This document shows, in pieces, positions 32,141 to 42,162 of a DNA stretch of 45,684 bases. Source of the stretch: Nemertoderma westbladi. Taxonomy: Eukaryota; Xenacoelomorpha; Nemertodermatida; Nemertodermatidae. Location of the stretch: positions 1-45,684 of the forward strand of contig JAUCBJ010007990.1 in the NCBI GenBank assembly GCA_032718475.1, given 5' to 3'. The notes under the pieces are model-generated. The model searched no databases, was not told the DNA's origin, and saw nothing but the letters and a program-made list of their open reading frames with translations. The position numbers and the translations under genes were made by a program. Positions within the stretch are counted from its first letter, which is position 1. Each line of letters opens with the position of its first letter.

Positions 32141-32517
32141 GTTGACACAATCGGCATGCCGCAATGCAGCATGCGTTAAGAGTGCTATGCCGGCTTATCG
32201 ACAAAAATTGCGCCACCACAACGCCCTATCCCCCATGACTCTCGCGAGATTATCCGCGTCTTCAGTTCTAGTGTCCTTTAAAAGGTTGTGCACAGGCGGA
32301 CCCTCACGGCGAAAGCAATGTCCTGCAAAGCGGAGGTGGCTTTGTTCTAGTGTCAAGCTTGGGGGGAAACAATGAGACACATCCAATGTTATATATGTCT
32401 GGTTGGAAATGTGTGTATTGTACTTGTAGTACTTGTAATTTGTAGCATTCTTGTGTATGTGCCATCCGGAGATTTGGTGTCCTCTGCAGGTAGAGCCCAG
32501 CATAGACTCCCATATAA
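32141..32517 (-). pseudogene. LINE RT C-terminal fragment (5'-truncated)
   Basis: The minus strand carries the C-terminal part of a non-LTR reverse transcriptase, including FAGHCFRREGPPVHNL, VMGDRALWWRNF and, upstream, an LDGT-like stretch, matching the plus-strand copy at 33380-33815. An internal deletion removes the part after PVHNL that the other copy retains. It is broken by frameshifts. Confidence 0.7.
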
Positions 32518-32871
32518 GAGTACTGTTTCTACTGCTACTCTTAATAATCGAACCTTAAATTTCCGACGTATGTTATATCACTTCCAAACCCTGGACAGCT
32601 CATTCAATGTTGCCCATGCCTTCCCCTTATATATTAGAAAGGCTTCACCTAACTTCCGGATCCATCATCCCAGGTTGTACTTTTCGTTGGGCACAGCTTT
32701 GTCGGCAATAATGACGTCCAGGGGTGGTAGTCTGCCGCTCTAACCATTCAGCTAGCGGCTCGGCTCGTAAAAGGTAGATCTAGAAATACTACCTGGATAC
32801 TTTGTATGTGCGCAATTTACGTCCTCATGGCCTCCCATCTGTCATTACCATCATCTGCTGCCACTGTGCGC

Positions 32872-33092
32872 AATCCTACTGTTCTTGGCCGTCTGATGAT
32901 CCAGGATCACAGAAGTCATCCGCATGCTCATTGCTCAAGCACACCATCCGTTGATCTTATACTAATACGATCAGACATATCCTGAGGACTGTCGAAGTTA
33001 ACTGTCAAAATTGTGGTCTTCGTGGAGTTAACAAAAGCAGCTTGGAGCATGACCTACCGTAGTTGGTCATGTTTTGAGTTTACTAGAGGCAG
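32872..33092 (-). pseudogene. LINE RT thumb fragment
   Basis: On the minus strand, FDSPQDMSDRI and then HADDFC can be read in shifted frames. The second corresponds to the start of the plus-strand copy at 33201 (HVDDFCYLGSW). Several stops and frame changes. Confidence 0.5.
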
Positions 33093-33104
33093 CTATGTGT
33101 TGAG

Positions 33105-33196
33105 GAGCTTACGGCGAAAGCAATTTCCTGCAAAGCGGAGGCGGCTTTGTTCTAGTGTCAAGCTTGGAGGAACCAATGAAACACCTCCAATGTTAT
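33105..33196 (-). pseudogene. LINE fragment left of nested insertion
   Basis: Minus-strand copy of the segment encoding LTLEQNRLRFAGHCFRR. It ends in TCCAATGTTAT, which reappears at 33835 on the other side of the inserted LINE, where the old copy continues. Confidence 0.65.
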
Positions 33197-33834
33197 TGAG
33201 CATGTGGACGACTTCTGTTACCTGGGATCATGGATCCGGAAGTCAGGTGAGGACCTTCGAATACGTAAGGGAAAGGCATGGGCAGCCTTGAATAGGCTTT
33301 CCAGGATTTGGAAGTCACCGAGAATTAATCGGAAACTTAAGGTCCGATTGTTTAGAGCAGCAGTAGTTCCATTACTCCTCTACGGGAGTCCATGCTGGGC
33401 TCTAACTGCTGAGGACACCAAATCTCTGGATGGCACATTCATAAGAATGCTACGCCGGGTTCATTGTGTCAAGTACAATGCACACATCTCCAACCAGACA
33501 CTATATAACATTGGAGGTGTCTCATTGGTTCCCCCAAGCTTGACACTAGAACAAAATCGCCTCCGCTTTGCAGGACATTGCTTTCGCCGTGAGGACCAGC
33601 CAGTGCATAATCTTGTACTTTGGCAGCCTCATGGAGTGAATAAGCATGGTGGACAGCCCATGACTTTCTTGAGACGCATCTTAAAGGACACTGGCCTTAA
33701 AGATGCGGATGATCTAGCAAATGTCATGGGTGATAGGGAGTTGTGGCGGTGCAATTTTGTTGACAAGCCGGCACAGCATTCTTAAAAAATGCAGCTGCAA
33801 TGCAGCATGCCGATCCTAGTAGTAGTAGTAGTAG
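33197..33834 (+). mobile_element. 5'-truncated LINE nested in an older LINE copy
   Basis: Flanked by the 11-bp duplication TCCAATGTTAT (33186-33196 and 33835-33845) and ending in (TAG)6 at 33817-33834. The duplicated sequence belongs to the older minus-strand LINE, which can be read continuously across it. Tail, truncation and duplication together are the hallmarks of target-primed reverse transcription. Confidence 0.85.
33204..33785 (+). CDS. LINE reverse transcriptase C-terminal region (193 aa, partial)
   Basis: Reads DFCYLGSWIRKSGEDLRIRK, LFRAAVVPLLLYGSPCW, LRFAGHCFRRED and DDLANVMGDRELW, typical of the segment that follows the RT catalytic core in APE-type LINEs. The first ATG is only the start of what remains; the 5' part was lost on insertion. 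The frame is open to its natural end before the (TAG)n tail. Catalytic residues are absent, so it is inactive. Confidence 0.85.
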   Translation: MDDFCYLGSWIRKSGEDLRIRKGKAWAALNRLSRIWKSPRINRKLKVRLFRAAVVPLLLYGSPCWALTAEDTKSLDGTFIRMLRRVHCVKYNAHISNQTLYNIGGVSLVPPSLTLEQNRLRFAGHCFRREDQPVHNLVLWQPHGVNKHGGQPMTFLRRILKDTGLKDADDLANVMGDRELWRCNFVDKPAQHS

Positions 33835-33845
33835 TCCAATGTTAT

Positions 33846-33925
33846 ATATAGTGTCTGGTTGGAGATGTGTGTATTATTCTTCTTGACACAGTGAACCCAG
33901 TGTAGCATTCTTGAGCTGAGGAGCC
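33846..33925 (-). pseudogene. LINE fragment right of nested insertion
   Basis: The minus strand matches the plus copy around 33436-33515 (AAGAATGCTAC, CACACATCTCCAACCAGACA), continuing the old copy broken by the nested insertion. Confidence 0.65.
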
Positions 33926-33976
33926 GTTGCGCTCCATCTAGTGATTCTGAGAGTACTCCCTAAGTAATCGGATCAG

Positions 33977-34582
33977 TTAGGTGCTTTGCGGGATTTCCTC
34001 GACTTCTGGAGGTGGAGTTACCATCACCCAATCTTCATTATGACATTCTAAGGACGTTCGTAGAACATAGTCAACTACAATTATGAATAAGAATGGCGCA
34101 AGTGTGTCTCCCTGGAGGACGCCCCAAAACACTTCGAATGGTTCTGTGTCACCATCAACAGTAGACACAAATGTTGTCGAATCATCGTATACTGATCTGA
34201 TTGCTGCAATAATTTCATCAGGAATCCCATATAATGAAAGTATGCTGAACATACGTGAGCGAGAGACTGAATCGAAGGCCTTGAAGAAGTCAACAAAGAT
34301 AGCAGCCAGATGTCTGTATTTAATTTTTGTTAACTCTCCAATTATCCTTCTAAGTGCCCAAATGGGCTCCATGGTCCCACGACCTTTACGGAACCCATTC
34401 TGATTTCCACGGAGCAGTCTCTCAATGGGATCCCTGATGCGATTTAATAGAATCCTATTGTATAGCTTTGCAGCAATCGAGATCAATGAGATTCCCCGAA
34501 AAGAACCATAGAGTGTTTAAGGTTGCCCTTCTTGGGGAAGTCAATGGCGCAAAGCCAAATGGCCGCAAACACAAAATAAATT
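33977..34582 (-). pseudogene. LINE reverse transcriptase core, partial
   Basis: The main frame 34486-33977 (169 aa) has ISIAAKLYNRILLNRI, NQNGFRKGRGT, IFVDFFKAFDSVSR (the first catalytic Asp in motif A) and GVLQGDTLAPFLFIIVVDYV (motif B). An upstream frame to 34582 contributes IDFPKKGNLK. Motif C (Y/F-A-D-D) is missing: after VDYVLRTS the sequence jumps to the C-terminal piece at 33925. A stop and a frame change near 34485 separate the two parts. Inactive. Confidence 0.85.
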
Positions 34583-34623
34583 TTAGGGGGTTTTAAAAAT
34601 TTGTTGAATTTAATTAAAAACAT

Positions 34624-34720
34624 TAAGGGAAAGGAGCAGGTTACAGTGGCGGTGTTTTCTAACCAAAACAATAAACTATACATTATTTATCTTGCGGTCA
34701 ATTTTCGCCACTATCTGTCT
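34624..34720. repeat. Dispersed ~95-bp repeat, copy 2 (MITE arm-like), inside the LINE
   Basis: Matches 25970-26065 (AGGTTACAGTGGCGGTGTTT, ACAATAAACTA, TCGCCACTATC). It lies between the RT core and the upstream linker fragment of the minus-strand LINE, so it probably inserted into it. Confidence 0.6.
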
Positions 34721-34944
34721 TGGGGACAGGGACCAACTTATTTGTTTTCATTTCGTGATGGACTATCCTCGTTCTGTACATGTCTAGTCTAATATGATGG
34801 GGTGGATTAGCTCCAAATACATATAGTATTTTAAATACTTCATATGGAAGAGTGGAAGGGTTTACAGTGGAAGATCACCCATGGTGGTGAACAGGCATTA
34901 CTTGGCTTAACGAGCCTAAAATATTCTCAGTCGTTTTAAAGACT

Positions 34945-35136
34945 TCATGTGGTCATCATCTTCTCCACTCCCTTGACATCAGCATAGGCTACCAAGTTAT
35001 AATGTAAAGTTACCCTGTCATTATTGAGGAGCTTTTCAAAGTGGGCCTTCCAACTATTATTGAAGCGATCTTCTGGTGATTCAGTCTTAACCTTGGTGGT
35101 TGGTTGGCTTTTCCGCCCAGTGAGCAAATTGATCAA
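34945..35136 (-). pseudogene. LINE linker upstream of RT
   Basis: 63-aa frame with INLLTGRKSQPTT and EDRFNNSWKAHFEKLLNND, the spacer between endonuclease and RT of many LINE ORF2 proteins. Same strand as the RT core at 33977-34582. Confidence 0.65.
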
Positions 35137-36035
35137 TTTTCATCGATGAATTCAATTATTCATCAATTTCACGATGATAATAAGGTCCCACTCATGTCTA
35201 CATAGGCCTGAAGGCATCATGCAGCGAGCAGAAATTAGCGGAGGCCGATAATTTTAAGAAGTTTTTATGTTCTAATTTGGATGGTTAGATATTTCTAATA
35301 TTTATTAAATTTCTTCCTGGAATTTTTATCATGTTGTTTACCAAGATAACCGAGTGAAAAGTTCGAAGTGACGAATATGGTCCCCGATCTTAACATTGGT
35401 AGGGAGAATTTCAAAATATTTGACCCGTTTAAATCCCATTGCCTTGGTGATGGTTAAAATTAAAATTTAAGTTTTAGGAATTCATGCAGGAAATTACGCT
35501 TAAAGTATTAACCAATTTTGAAAAATAAATATATCGCGCCTAGCCTTGACGTCTCATATCATTATGATAAAAAGTTTACAAATTGTAAGCCTACTTGTTA
35601 TACTGGAACTGGAGAACAACAAACTGGAGGACAGAAACTCGAGTATATTGCTGCCAGGTTATAATAATTAAATTAATTGGAGTTGAGCTGATAAATGCAA
35701 TAAATTAAATGTCCATCAGATTTTTCGATCAATATCAACATGATAAATTTCAAACCATCAATGGACCATATCAATTGATATCAATCAATAAAATATCAAT
35801 TGGTATTTTATTTAAGGTGGGGGGGGGGGGGGGGGGGGGGGGTACTGGCATTACATTTTTTCAAATTTTATTTCAATTTCATCTAGAGCAGATTTTATCA
35901 AGATTTCAAATATGAAAACCGTTTACCAAGATCTGTCTTACTTCTCAAGATATGGCTGTCAGTCTGTCCGTCAGTATGTTAGAGTACAATAGAAAACTTA
36001 CTACTGTATAAAGCAAAAAAGTAAATAAAGCAAAA
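35137..36035. other. AT-rich interval, no gene; 24-G tract
   Basis: Pure G run at 35819-35842. Near 35770-35810 are several TATCAATTGATA-like palindromes. No gene seen. Confidence 0.45.
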
Positions 36036-38079
36036 CTGTTCTTTGAGATTTTCTCAAAGTTTTTCTAAAAGTGTCTAAAAGTCATTACATTACTCCCAAC
36101 GGCCGCTTTGAATTCTTGTAGACACTTTTAGTTGGGAATCTCAAAGTGATTTCCTGCTTTTAGGCACTTTGAATTCTTTTAATTCTTTGAGAAATGTCAC
36201 TTTGAGGTAGTTTGCGGCACTTTTAATTCTTTGAGAAAATAAACTCCGAGGTATTCCTGATTGACAGCTCGTGGTAAGTTAACTGAGAGGCAGAGGCATT
36301 CTCGGGGAACAATATTATGCGGGCAACAAAGTGATACTTGTGTGTTGGCCAGTTGTTGCATAGAAGCTATATTCCCATTAATTGATCAAATTGAGGTTCC
36401 TGAGGTCATTACGGGATGGGTTTTCGGTCGCAAGTGCAAATTGAATATACGGCACCCTAAAGTCTTTCTAAAAAACATTCATTCAAATAATACATGAAAC
36501 ATAATTTGTGAAACAAGATTAATGCTTGACAAGATTGATTATTTTAATAACATAATACAATATCAGATTAACAATTAATATAAGAGAAACTTCTCTGTAG
36601 TTTCTCTGTGTATACGCAGTTTCATTATAATGACCTAAAGAAGAAGCCCTGTTGGGAGAAAGCTTGTAATAACATTTGTTATTCATTTCATTAGTCACCT
36701 CAGGTCAAACCGTACTACACCTTAACTGTTTAATTAATATGATAACTATGTTGACGAGAGCGCGAGAATTCCTTCTTAAAAACTAAGAAAGGCTTTCGAC
36801 TTTCAAGTACGATAGAACGGCTACAATCTTGTGTTGTTTTAGCTTAATAGAGATATTAAAATATCCCCTGCCGCTGGCGTTTATATTTGAGCATATTTTA
36901 AATGTTTGCCTCATATTCAATGGATGTGTACCGCCTTCTTGCAAAGCGGCACCCAGTTTAAACTATCAATCACAGCTAGTGAGTAGCGACCCACGGTCGG
37001 CGCCCTTCAAACAAACAGGTGCAGAGTCGGAAAGAACTGTCACATGCTTTGCTTGGCTTGTGGTACCATTTGATTACATAATAGATTTTGGCAGACTGGG
37101 CGGTCGCTCTGACCATATGCATTGCGCACCAACAATGCCTAAAACATCTATGGGAACAGCCAATTAGTGCGCTTGAATCATTTATCTTTATTCCTGCCTC
37201 TATCGTTATTCTTTACTTTGTATAACACAATTTACAGTGCGGCAAAGAATGGCTGGTTGACCATTGAAATGCATTGGTAAAGGAATTCGGCGTTCACGTG
37301 GGCTAAACAAATTTAAACAGTACAGTTTTAGCACTATACATTAAATATAGATAGGGCAACAGACAAACTGTCTATGACACAAATACCAACACATTCCGAT
37401 AGCCCGCAATTACGGCGTCTCTAAAGAGCCCAAATATAAATTAATAAAATCCTCTATGAAACAATAAAAATTCCTACAAAAAATACTGCTGTATTAAATA
37501 TTAGTTACTGCAGTAACATATAATAATTACTGCAGTAACAAATATTTATTACTGCAGTAATAAATATTTATTACTGCAGTAACAAATATTTATTACTGCA
37601 GTAACAAATATTTATTACTGCAATAATCAATATTAATAAATTAATAAATAATTGAATAAAAATTAATAATGCAGTAATCAATATTAATAAATAATTGAAT
37701 AAAAATTTATACTGCAGTAATCAATATTAATAAATAATTGAATAAAATTTCTACTACAGTAACAAATTATTTGTTACTGCAGAAAAATACAATTTTTTAT
37801 TACTGCAGTAAGTTTAATTCTTACTTTCAGTAACAAATATTTATTACTGCAGTATTTTTTGGAGGCATCTTTATTGTTTCATAGAGGTTTTTATTACTTA
37901 TATTTTACCCTTTAGTAGTCAAAGTCAATATATCCCATACCATAGCCAGCTTCAGGCAGGACTGTATGAAATGACTGACAGTACTACTTTGAAATCTTTG
38001 AGGACACTTTGTCATTTTCTTGGACCACTTTTAGAAATTTGAGACAGTTTTAGTTCTTTGAGGAAATCTCAAAGAACAG
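36036..38079. mobile_element. 2.04-kb element with terminal inverted repeats and subterminal repeats
   Basis: Left end CTGTTCTTTGAGATTTTCTC and right end, inverted, CTGTTCTTTGAGATTTCCTC. Inside both ends are repeated CACTTTTA and ATTCTTTGAGAAA motifs (about 36040-36245 and 37985-38079). The right ~1.03 kb is shared with 7686-8580, which stops at the same terminal base. No transposase: frames of 78 and 112 codons inside show no recognisable domain. No target duplication was identified. Confidence 0.7.
37500..37862. repeat. Expanded TTACTGCAGTAA tandem repeat
   Basis: Copies of a 22-bp unit (ATTACTGCAGTAACAAAT plus TATT) run from about 37526 to 37625, followed by larger units with AATCAATATTAATAAATAA. 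Longer than the block in copy 1 at 8140-8362. Confidence 0.8.
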
Positions 38080-38090
38080 AAGTAGTAGGG

Positions 38091-38396
38091 TCTTGGTCCT
38101 CTCGGCGACAGTTAGACCTCACTGACACCCATTGGGTGTCATATGACACCCAATTATCACCCTATGGGTGTCATTGGGTGTCATTGGCGCCAGACTGTCT
38201 GGCTGACACCTCCCAATTAGGCTAATTAGACCCTAATTGACAGGTGTCATCAATTAATTAGTACAATTAAACCCTAACAGGTGTCATATGACTCCTAATT
38301 AGGGTTTAATTGATTATCCTAATTAATCAGACTGATTAGCGCCCTGACACACAATGGGTCATCAGTGATGTCTAACTGTCGCCGAGAGGAGCAAGA
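38091..38396. mobile_element. 306-bp MITE with palindromic TGACACC interior
   Basis: TIRs: TCTTGGTCC then CTCTCGGCGACAGTTAGAC on the left, and the complement on the right (38355-38396). The interior has many TGACACC and GGTGTCA words, including ATTGGGTGTCATATGACACC. Both ends are flanked by GGG, a possible 3-bp target duplication. It starts 11 bp after the end of the preceding element. Confidence 0.75.
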
Positions 38397-38400
38397 GGGT

Positions 38401-39030
38401 GTCATAAGTGACACCGCAGCTCTTTTATTCATTAATACTTATTTATTTATATTTAATTTTAATTAATTATTTGCATTTTATTTTATTCGTATTTAATTCT
38501 AAATTAATTATTCATTTGTACTTTATGGGTATACAGCTCCCTTACTGGTAACTAATTACTCCAGACAGCTTTATCGTTGACCTTTGACCCCCCAATTAGC
38601 TTTAACCAAGCAACAGCATATTAATGATAGTTGTATCCAAGCGCCCCTGCCCCCCACCCCGTGACAGCTCTGATTACTAATTACTCGTACATATATCCAA
38701 CCGCCTGCAGTTCCATAGTCTGCCGCTAGAGGGCGTATTATCTGAAAATTAACATCTTCTCTAACTTTATTATTTTCAATTTAACTATTTATTTGTACCT
38801 AATTTTAATTAATTATTTGTATTCTATTTGACTTTATTTATTCATTTGTACTTTATTTTAAATTAATTAATTGTATTACTTTTATTTTATATATTGATTT
38901 CTATTTTTAGATTAATTTGGTTTTATATTACCAATGAGATCACTATGACATAATGTCTATTTTTAGCTCTATGGTTTATAGATCCCTTATCGTTAACTTT
39001 ATAATCTTTCCTCTCGCGGCCCCTTTGTCT
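38401..39030. other. AT-rich interval upstream of the orphan gene
   Basis: Repeated TTAATTA and ATTTATT tracts; no gene seen. Confidence 0.45.
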
Positions 39031-39032
39031 TC

Positions 39033-39195
39033 GTTATTCAATGGCGCCATTCTGTCTACCATTGAATAACATTGGGCAATCATTATCTCGCCTGATGTGA
39101 CGTCATCAAAGCTGCTCTCTGATTGGTTTAATTATACAGTCTTTTCTCCCTCCTGTTCCCTGATTGGCTAACCCATTCTAGCCCCCTCTATAATA
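39033..39195 (+). promoter_or_regulatory. Promoter of the 569-aa gene: CRE, CCAAT boxes, TATA
   Basis: A full CRE (TGACGTCA) is at 39098-39105, inverted CCAAT boxes (ATTGG) at 39071, 39122 and 39163, and TATAATA at 39189-39195, 120 bp before the ATG, in the usual order and spacing. At 39033-39070 a 12-bp inverted repeat (GTTATTCAATGG ... CCATTGAATAAC) could form a cruciform. Confidence 0.6.
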
Positions 39196-39314
39196 GCCCC
39201 CGTTCACCACATTCCCAATCATTGTCTCTTTGTTTTCCTGAAAAGTTTTAATTATTTTCGTAAAAGTATTTATTTATTTTTATTTCCTAAACGAGTTACC
39301 GGTACACAATCACG

Positions 39315-41024
39315 ATGGCACATTCAGAAATCAGCTATTCAAGCAACGATCTGGTTTGCAACGAAAATCAGTTTATGCTACAAGACAACTCGTTTGGTCT
39401 ATATTTCGATTCGGCGAACAAACTCTTCCCGTTAACGATAAATACAACCTTAAACCAACCCATCCCGATTCCGGCAAACTATGCGCACTTTATTTTCCGC
39501 GCCTGCTACGAACTTCACGATGGACAATATCAAACCCTCGACGATAATAAACTTCATTCCTCCAACCACGGTTTCAAACTTTTAAAAAGGGACAACAAAA
39601 TCACGTTCAATCTAACTACTTCGCCCGAGACGTTTACGATTCCAACTAGTATAGTCGATTTTATTCGAGAAAACATCAACCAAGATGTGGCAAATCGTCT
39701 ACTGGGTTTAACCACTCTCGTAACCTCCTTCTTCTCCGATGATCGCTTATTTGATTTTCATAGTATCGCAAACTCGATTCTTCTTCTCATCTGGAACTCG
39801 TCGACTCCGACCGAGGAAGAGGAGACTCGTTTCTTTAAACTTTTCGACAAGGATGTTCTCGCTTTCGGCGAGAAATTGAATGAGCTCACATGCTTTTTCG
39901 CCAATAAAGTCTCCTATTACTTTGGATTCAATTATAGAGTTGGCACCTATGGAAGTATTAACCCAGTGAAACCACTCGAGTTAATAAAGCTGGAAGACAC
40001 GGTAAACAGTTCATGGATCACATTTTCCGTCGCCTGCGCCAATTTATTTCAACAATATGTAAACATCTGTCGCCCTTTTATTAATCCTACTACTCACCTT
40101 GTCCTAAAACCGGGTAATTGGGTTGCTTTTGACTATTGCACTTTTGGGTTTGTTACAAATATTCGGAACGAGCGCAATTTAGCGATCACCAATGGCTACG
40201 AGGTTGACGATGGAAAGGCTATTGTTTCTTCTAGGGGCATGATTCTTCTTACACCAAGCGAGGTCGGCGAATTGAAATGGTTCGATTCAACCGTCGAGGA
40301 TAGTGAATGTGTCTGCTACGATGAACTTAACGTTTACAAAGACAACATTTCCGAGCGAATATCGTTACAAAGTTGTATCAGTGATTCAGAAATTGATTTA
40401 CAGATAACCGAGAGAAAATTTAACGAATCCTTTACTATAGCTAACACGATTCAAGCGCGCGAGGCTCTAATCAGATTCAAGGCTATGGCTATACAATTTG
40501 CTTTCAAACCAAAGCAGATTACGATCCCCAATCACCAGCGCTATCTCATAAATAGCAGTATCGCAGCCTTTATCTATAAGTTCAAATCCGAAAAATATGT
40601 TGGTATCTGGCCCATTTTAATGAAAGACGAAGAGAATACCACTTTTCAGTTCACCAACGGTCTCAATATTAGGGGCAGCGATTTTCTCGCGATAAATATA
40701 ACCAACCCACCCAACTCTCACTACTATCTCAGTCCTTACATTCATATCGAGAACAAACCAGCAGAAATTATATTCACCAATACGAAAAATACCAACACTA
40801 TCACCCTATCCAACGACTTTACCATCGCGCGCCTTTTCGAATTACTAAAACGTTCTCTCAGAGAAGGCATCTTTCTCCCGCAGCAAACACACCTTAATCT
40901 ATTTCACCCCCCAAGAAAAGGCTATCTCAACAATCTATTAAAGAGAAAATTATCGCAACCATTAATAGTATCGGACCCTAAAAGGGTTAAACCAGTTATT
41001 CTCGGAGGCCAGCAACCCTATTAA
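39315..41024 (+). CDS. Uncharacterised 569-aa protein
   Basis: A long undamaged ORF with its own promoter-like upstream region and a start at the first ATG. No signal peptide or transmembrane segment is apparent. The sequence is rich in Asn, Thr, Phe and Ile; Cys and His are sparse and form no zinc pattern. The last ~35 residues are basic (LLKRKLSQP and DPKRVKP), a likely bipartite nuclear localisation signal, ending GGQQPY. I recognise no family. Being intronless and long, with small hydrophobic and zinc-finger remnants downstream, it could be a gene of an integrated DNA virus or large transposon such as a Maverick; a host orphan is equally possible. That it is coding is well supported, its function unknown. 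Confidence 0.75.
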   Translation: MAHSEISYSSNDLVCNENQFMLQDNSFGLYFDSANKLFPLTINTTLNQPIPIPANYAHFIFRACYELHDGQYQTLDDNKLHSSNHGFKLLKRDNKITFNLTTSPETFTIPTSIVDFIRENINQDVANRLLGLTTLVTSFFSDDRLFDFHSIANSILLLIWNSSTPTEEEETRFFKLFDKDVLAFGEKLNELTCFFANKVSYYFGFNYRVGTYGSINPVKPLELIKLEDTVNSSWITFSVACANLFQQYVNICRPFINPTTHLVLKPGNWVAFDYCTFGFVTNIRNERNLAITNGYEVDDGKAIVSSRGMILLTPSEVGELKWFDSTVEDSECVCYDELNVYKDNISERISLQSCISDSEIDLQITERKFNESFTIANTIQAREALIRFKAMAIQFAFKPKQITIPNHQRYLINSSIAAFIYKFKSEKYVGIWPILMKDEENTTFQFTNGLNIRGSDFLAINITNPPNSHYYLSPYIHIENKPAEIIFTNTKNTNTITLSNDFTIARLFELLKRSLREGIFLPQQTHLNLFHPPRKGYLNNLLKRKLSQPLIVSDPKRVKPVILGGQQPY

Positions 41025-41255
41025 TATAAACAGTCTCTATTTATTAAAAACTGTTCTGATTATATCTTTTGTTATTGTTGATGTTCTTATATTATTTATT
41101 ATTAATGTTGTTGGTAAATTATTTATCCGTTGTTGTTATATTATTTAATATTGATGTTGTCGGTAAATTATTTATTCTTGTTTCCCCATATTGTTTAAAA
41201 ATATAAGATGTTTAACCGGTTATTTTTCATTTTTCTCTACTAGTTAATCTATTCT
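41025..41255. other. AT-rich 3' flank of the orphan gene
   Basis: Contains two imperfect copies of a TATTATTTA-(A/T)TATTGATGTTG-GGTAAATTATTTAT segment (about 41088-41130 and 41140-41178). No canonical AATAAA before 41321. Confidence 0.4.
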
Positions 41256-41345
41256 ATGAGAGCGAGCCATGAAGTAAGTGAGTCTCAGCATACCATTAAT
41301 GACCCCTACTGCTTCTTCGTAATAAATTTGAATGTTAACCCCTAA
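41256..41345 (+). pseudogene. Short frame ending ESQHTINDPY...NP (remnant, copy 1)
   Basis: A 29-codon frame whose last 22 codons match the end of 42335-42402: ESQHTINDPYCFF against ESQHTINDPYAFF, both followed by a stop after NP. Five of the nine base differences are at third positions. Probably remnants of a duplicated C-terminal coding end. Family unknown. Confidence 0.3.
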
Positions 41346-41692
41346 ATAAACAGCCAATCCCTATGAATTCTTTACAAACTCGATATGCAAGTTGTTTATC
41401 AGAGCTGATTTAATTAAAATATATTATTTAGCGATTTTCGTGATTAATGCTATAAATTATATTCACCAAAATGAAAATATCCACCCTATTACTCTATCCA
41501 TCAAGCGATGCTTTGTATGTATTGATGGCGAGCAAAGTTTTCAGGGCGACCACCTCTAGGCTGTAAGTACGCTGTTCTGTCCTATCATAGACACTCTGTC
41601 TTTTAGATGCTTCACTGTTAATATTAAGCCGTTAGCCATGGCGCCGCTGATAAGCCGCGAGGATATTCAAAGGCTTTGGTTTGATTGTTCGT

Positions 41693-41868
41693 ACTATGGA
41701 TAGTTCAATGAAATCATGAAAGGGAGGGCCGCATGGGGTTGAAAGTGATAGCCCCTCATCCTTATTTTCCCGAGAAATTCTTAAAGGCGACTATGAATAG
41801 AACAATGAAACATTAAAGGGAGGACCGCATATGATGGGAAATGATAGCCTTTCAACTGCCTTTGCCCA
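41693..41868 (+). repeat. 97-bp direct repeat, two copies
   Basis: ACTATGGATAG ... GAAAGGGAGGGCCGCAT ... AGTGATAGCC (41693-41771) recurs as ACTATGAATAG ... TTAAAGGGAGGACCGCAT ... AATGATAGCC (41790-41868). Confidence 0.7.
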
Positions 41869-42162
41869 GATTTGTGTAAGTTCGAGGGAGGATGTAGAGG
41901 AAAATATACTCGTAGCTTTAATGCCCCATTTGATTAAAGTAGAGCAAATTTAGCTTTCACCTAAGGGTTATCACTCCTTGCAACTGCAAAATTTAAAATT
42001 CTATCTATGATGTATTCACTATATCTCGTTTGCTGATATTATTTCATCGCGAAATTAAAAGCATCTGCTATCACTATTATTATAGTATATTATCTAAACT
42101 AGTGACACCGAGTTGGAACAGATAGGATAATTGCACTTTGTTATGTTTTAGGTTAGTAGCTT

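Noticed and set aside
36600-36680. Possible Penelope-like or hammerhead ribozyme motif (ACCTAAAGAAGAAGCC)
   Set aside because: Only a short resemblance; no conserved ribozyme core or GIY-YIG coding sequence nearby.
39033-39070. Possible transposon terminal repeat
   Set aside because: The 12-bp arms enclose only 14 bp, so it is a hairpin rather than element ends.
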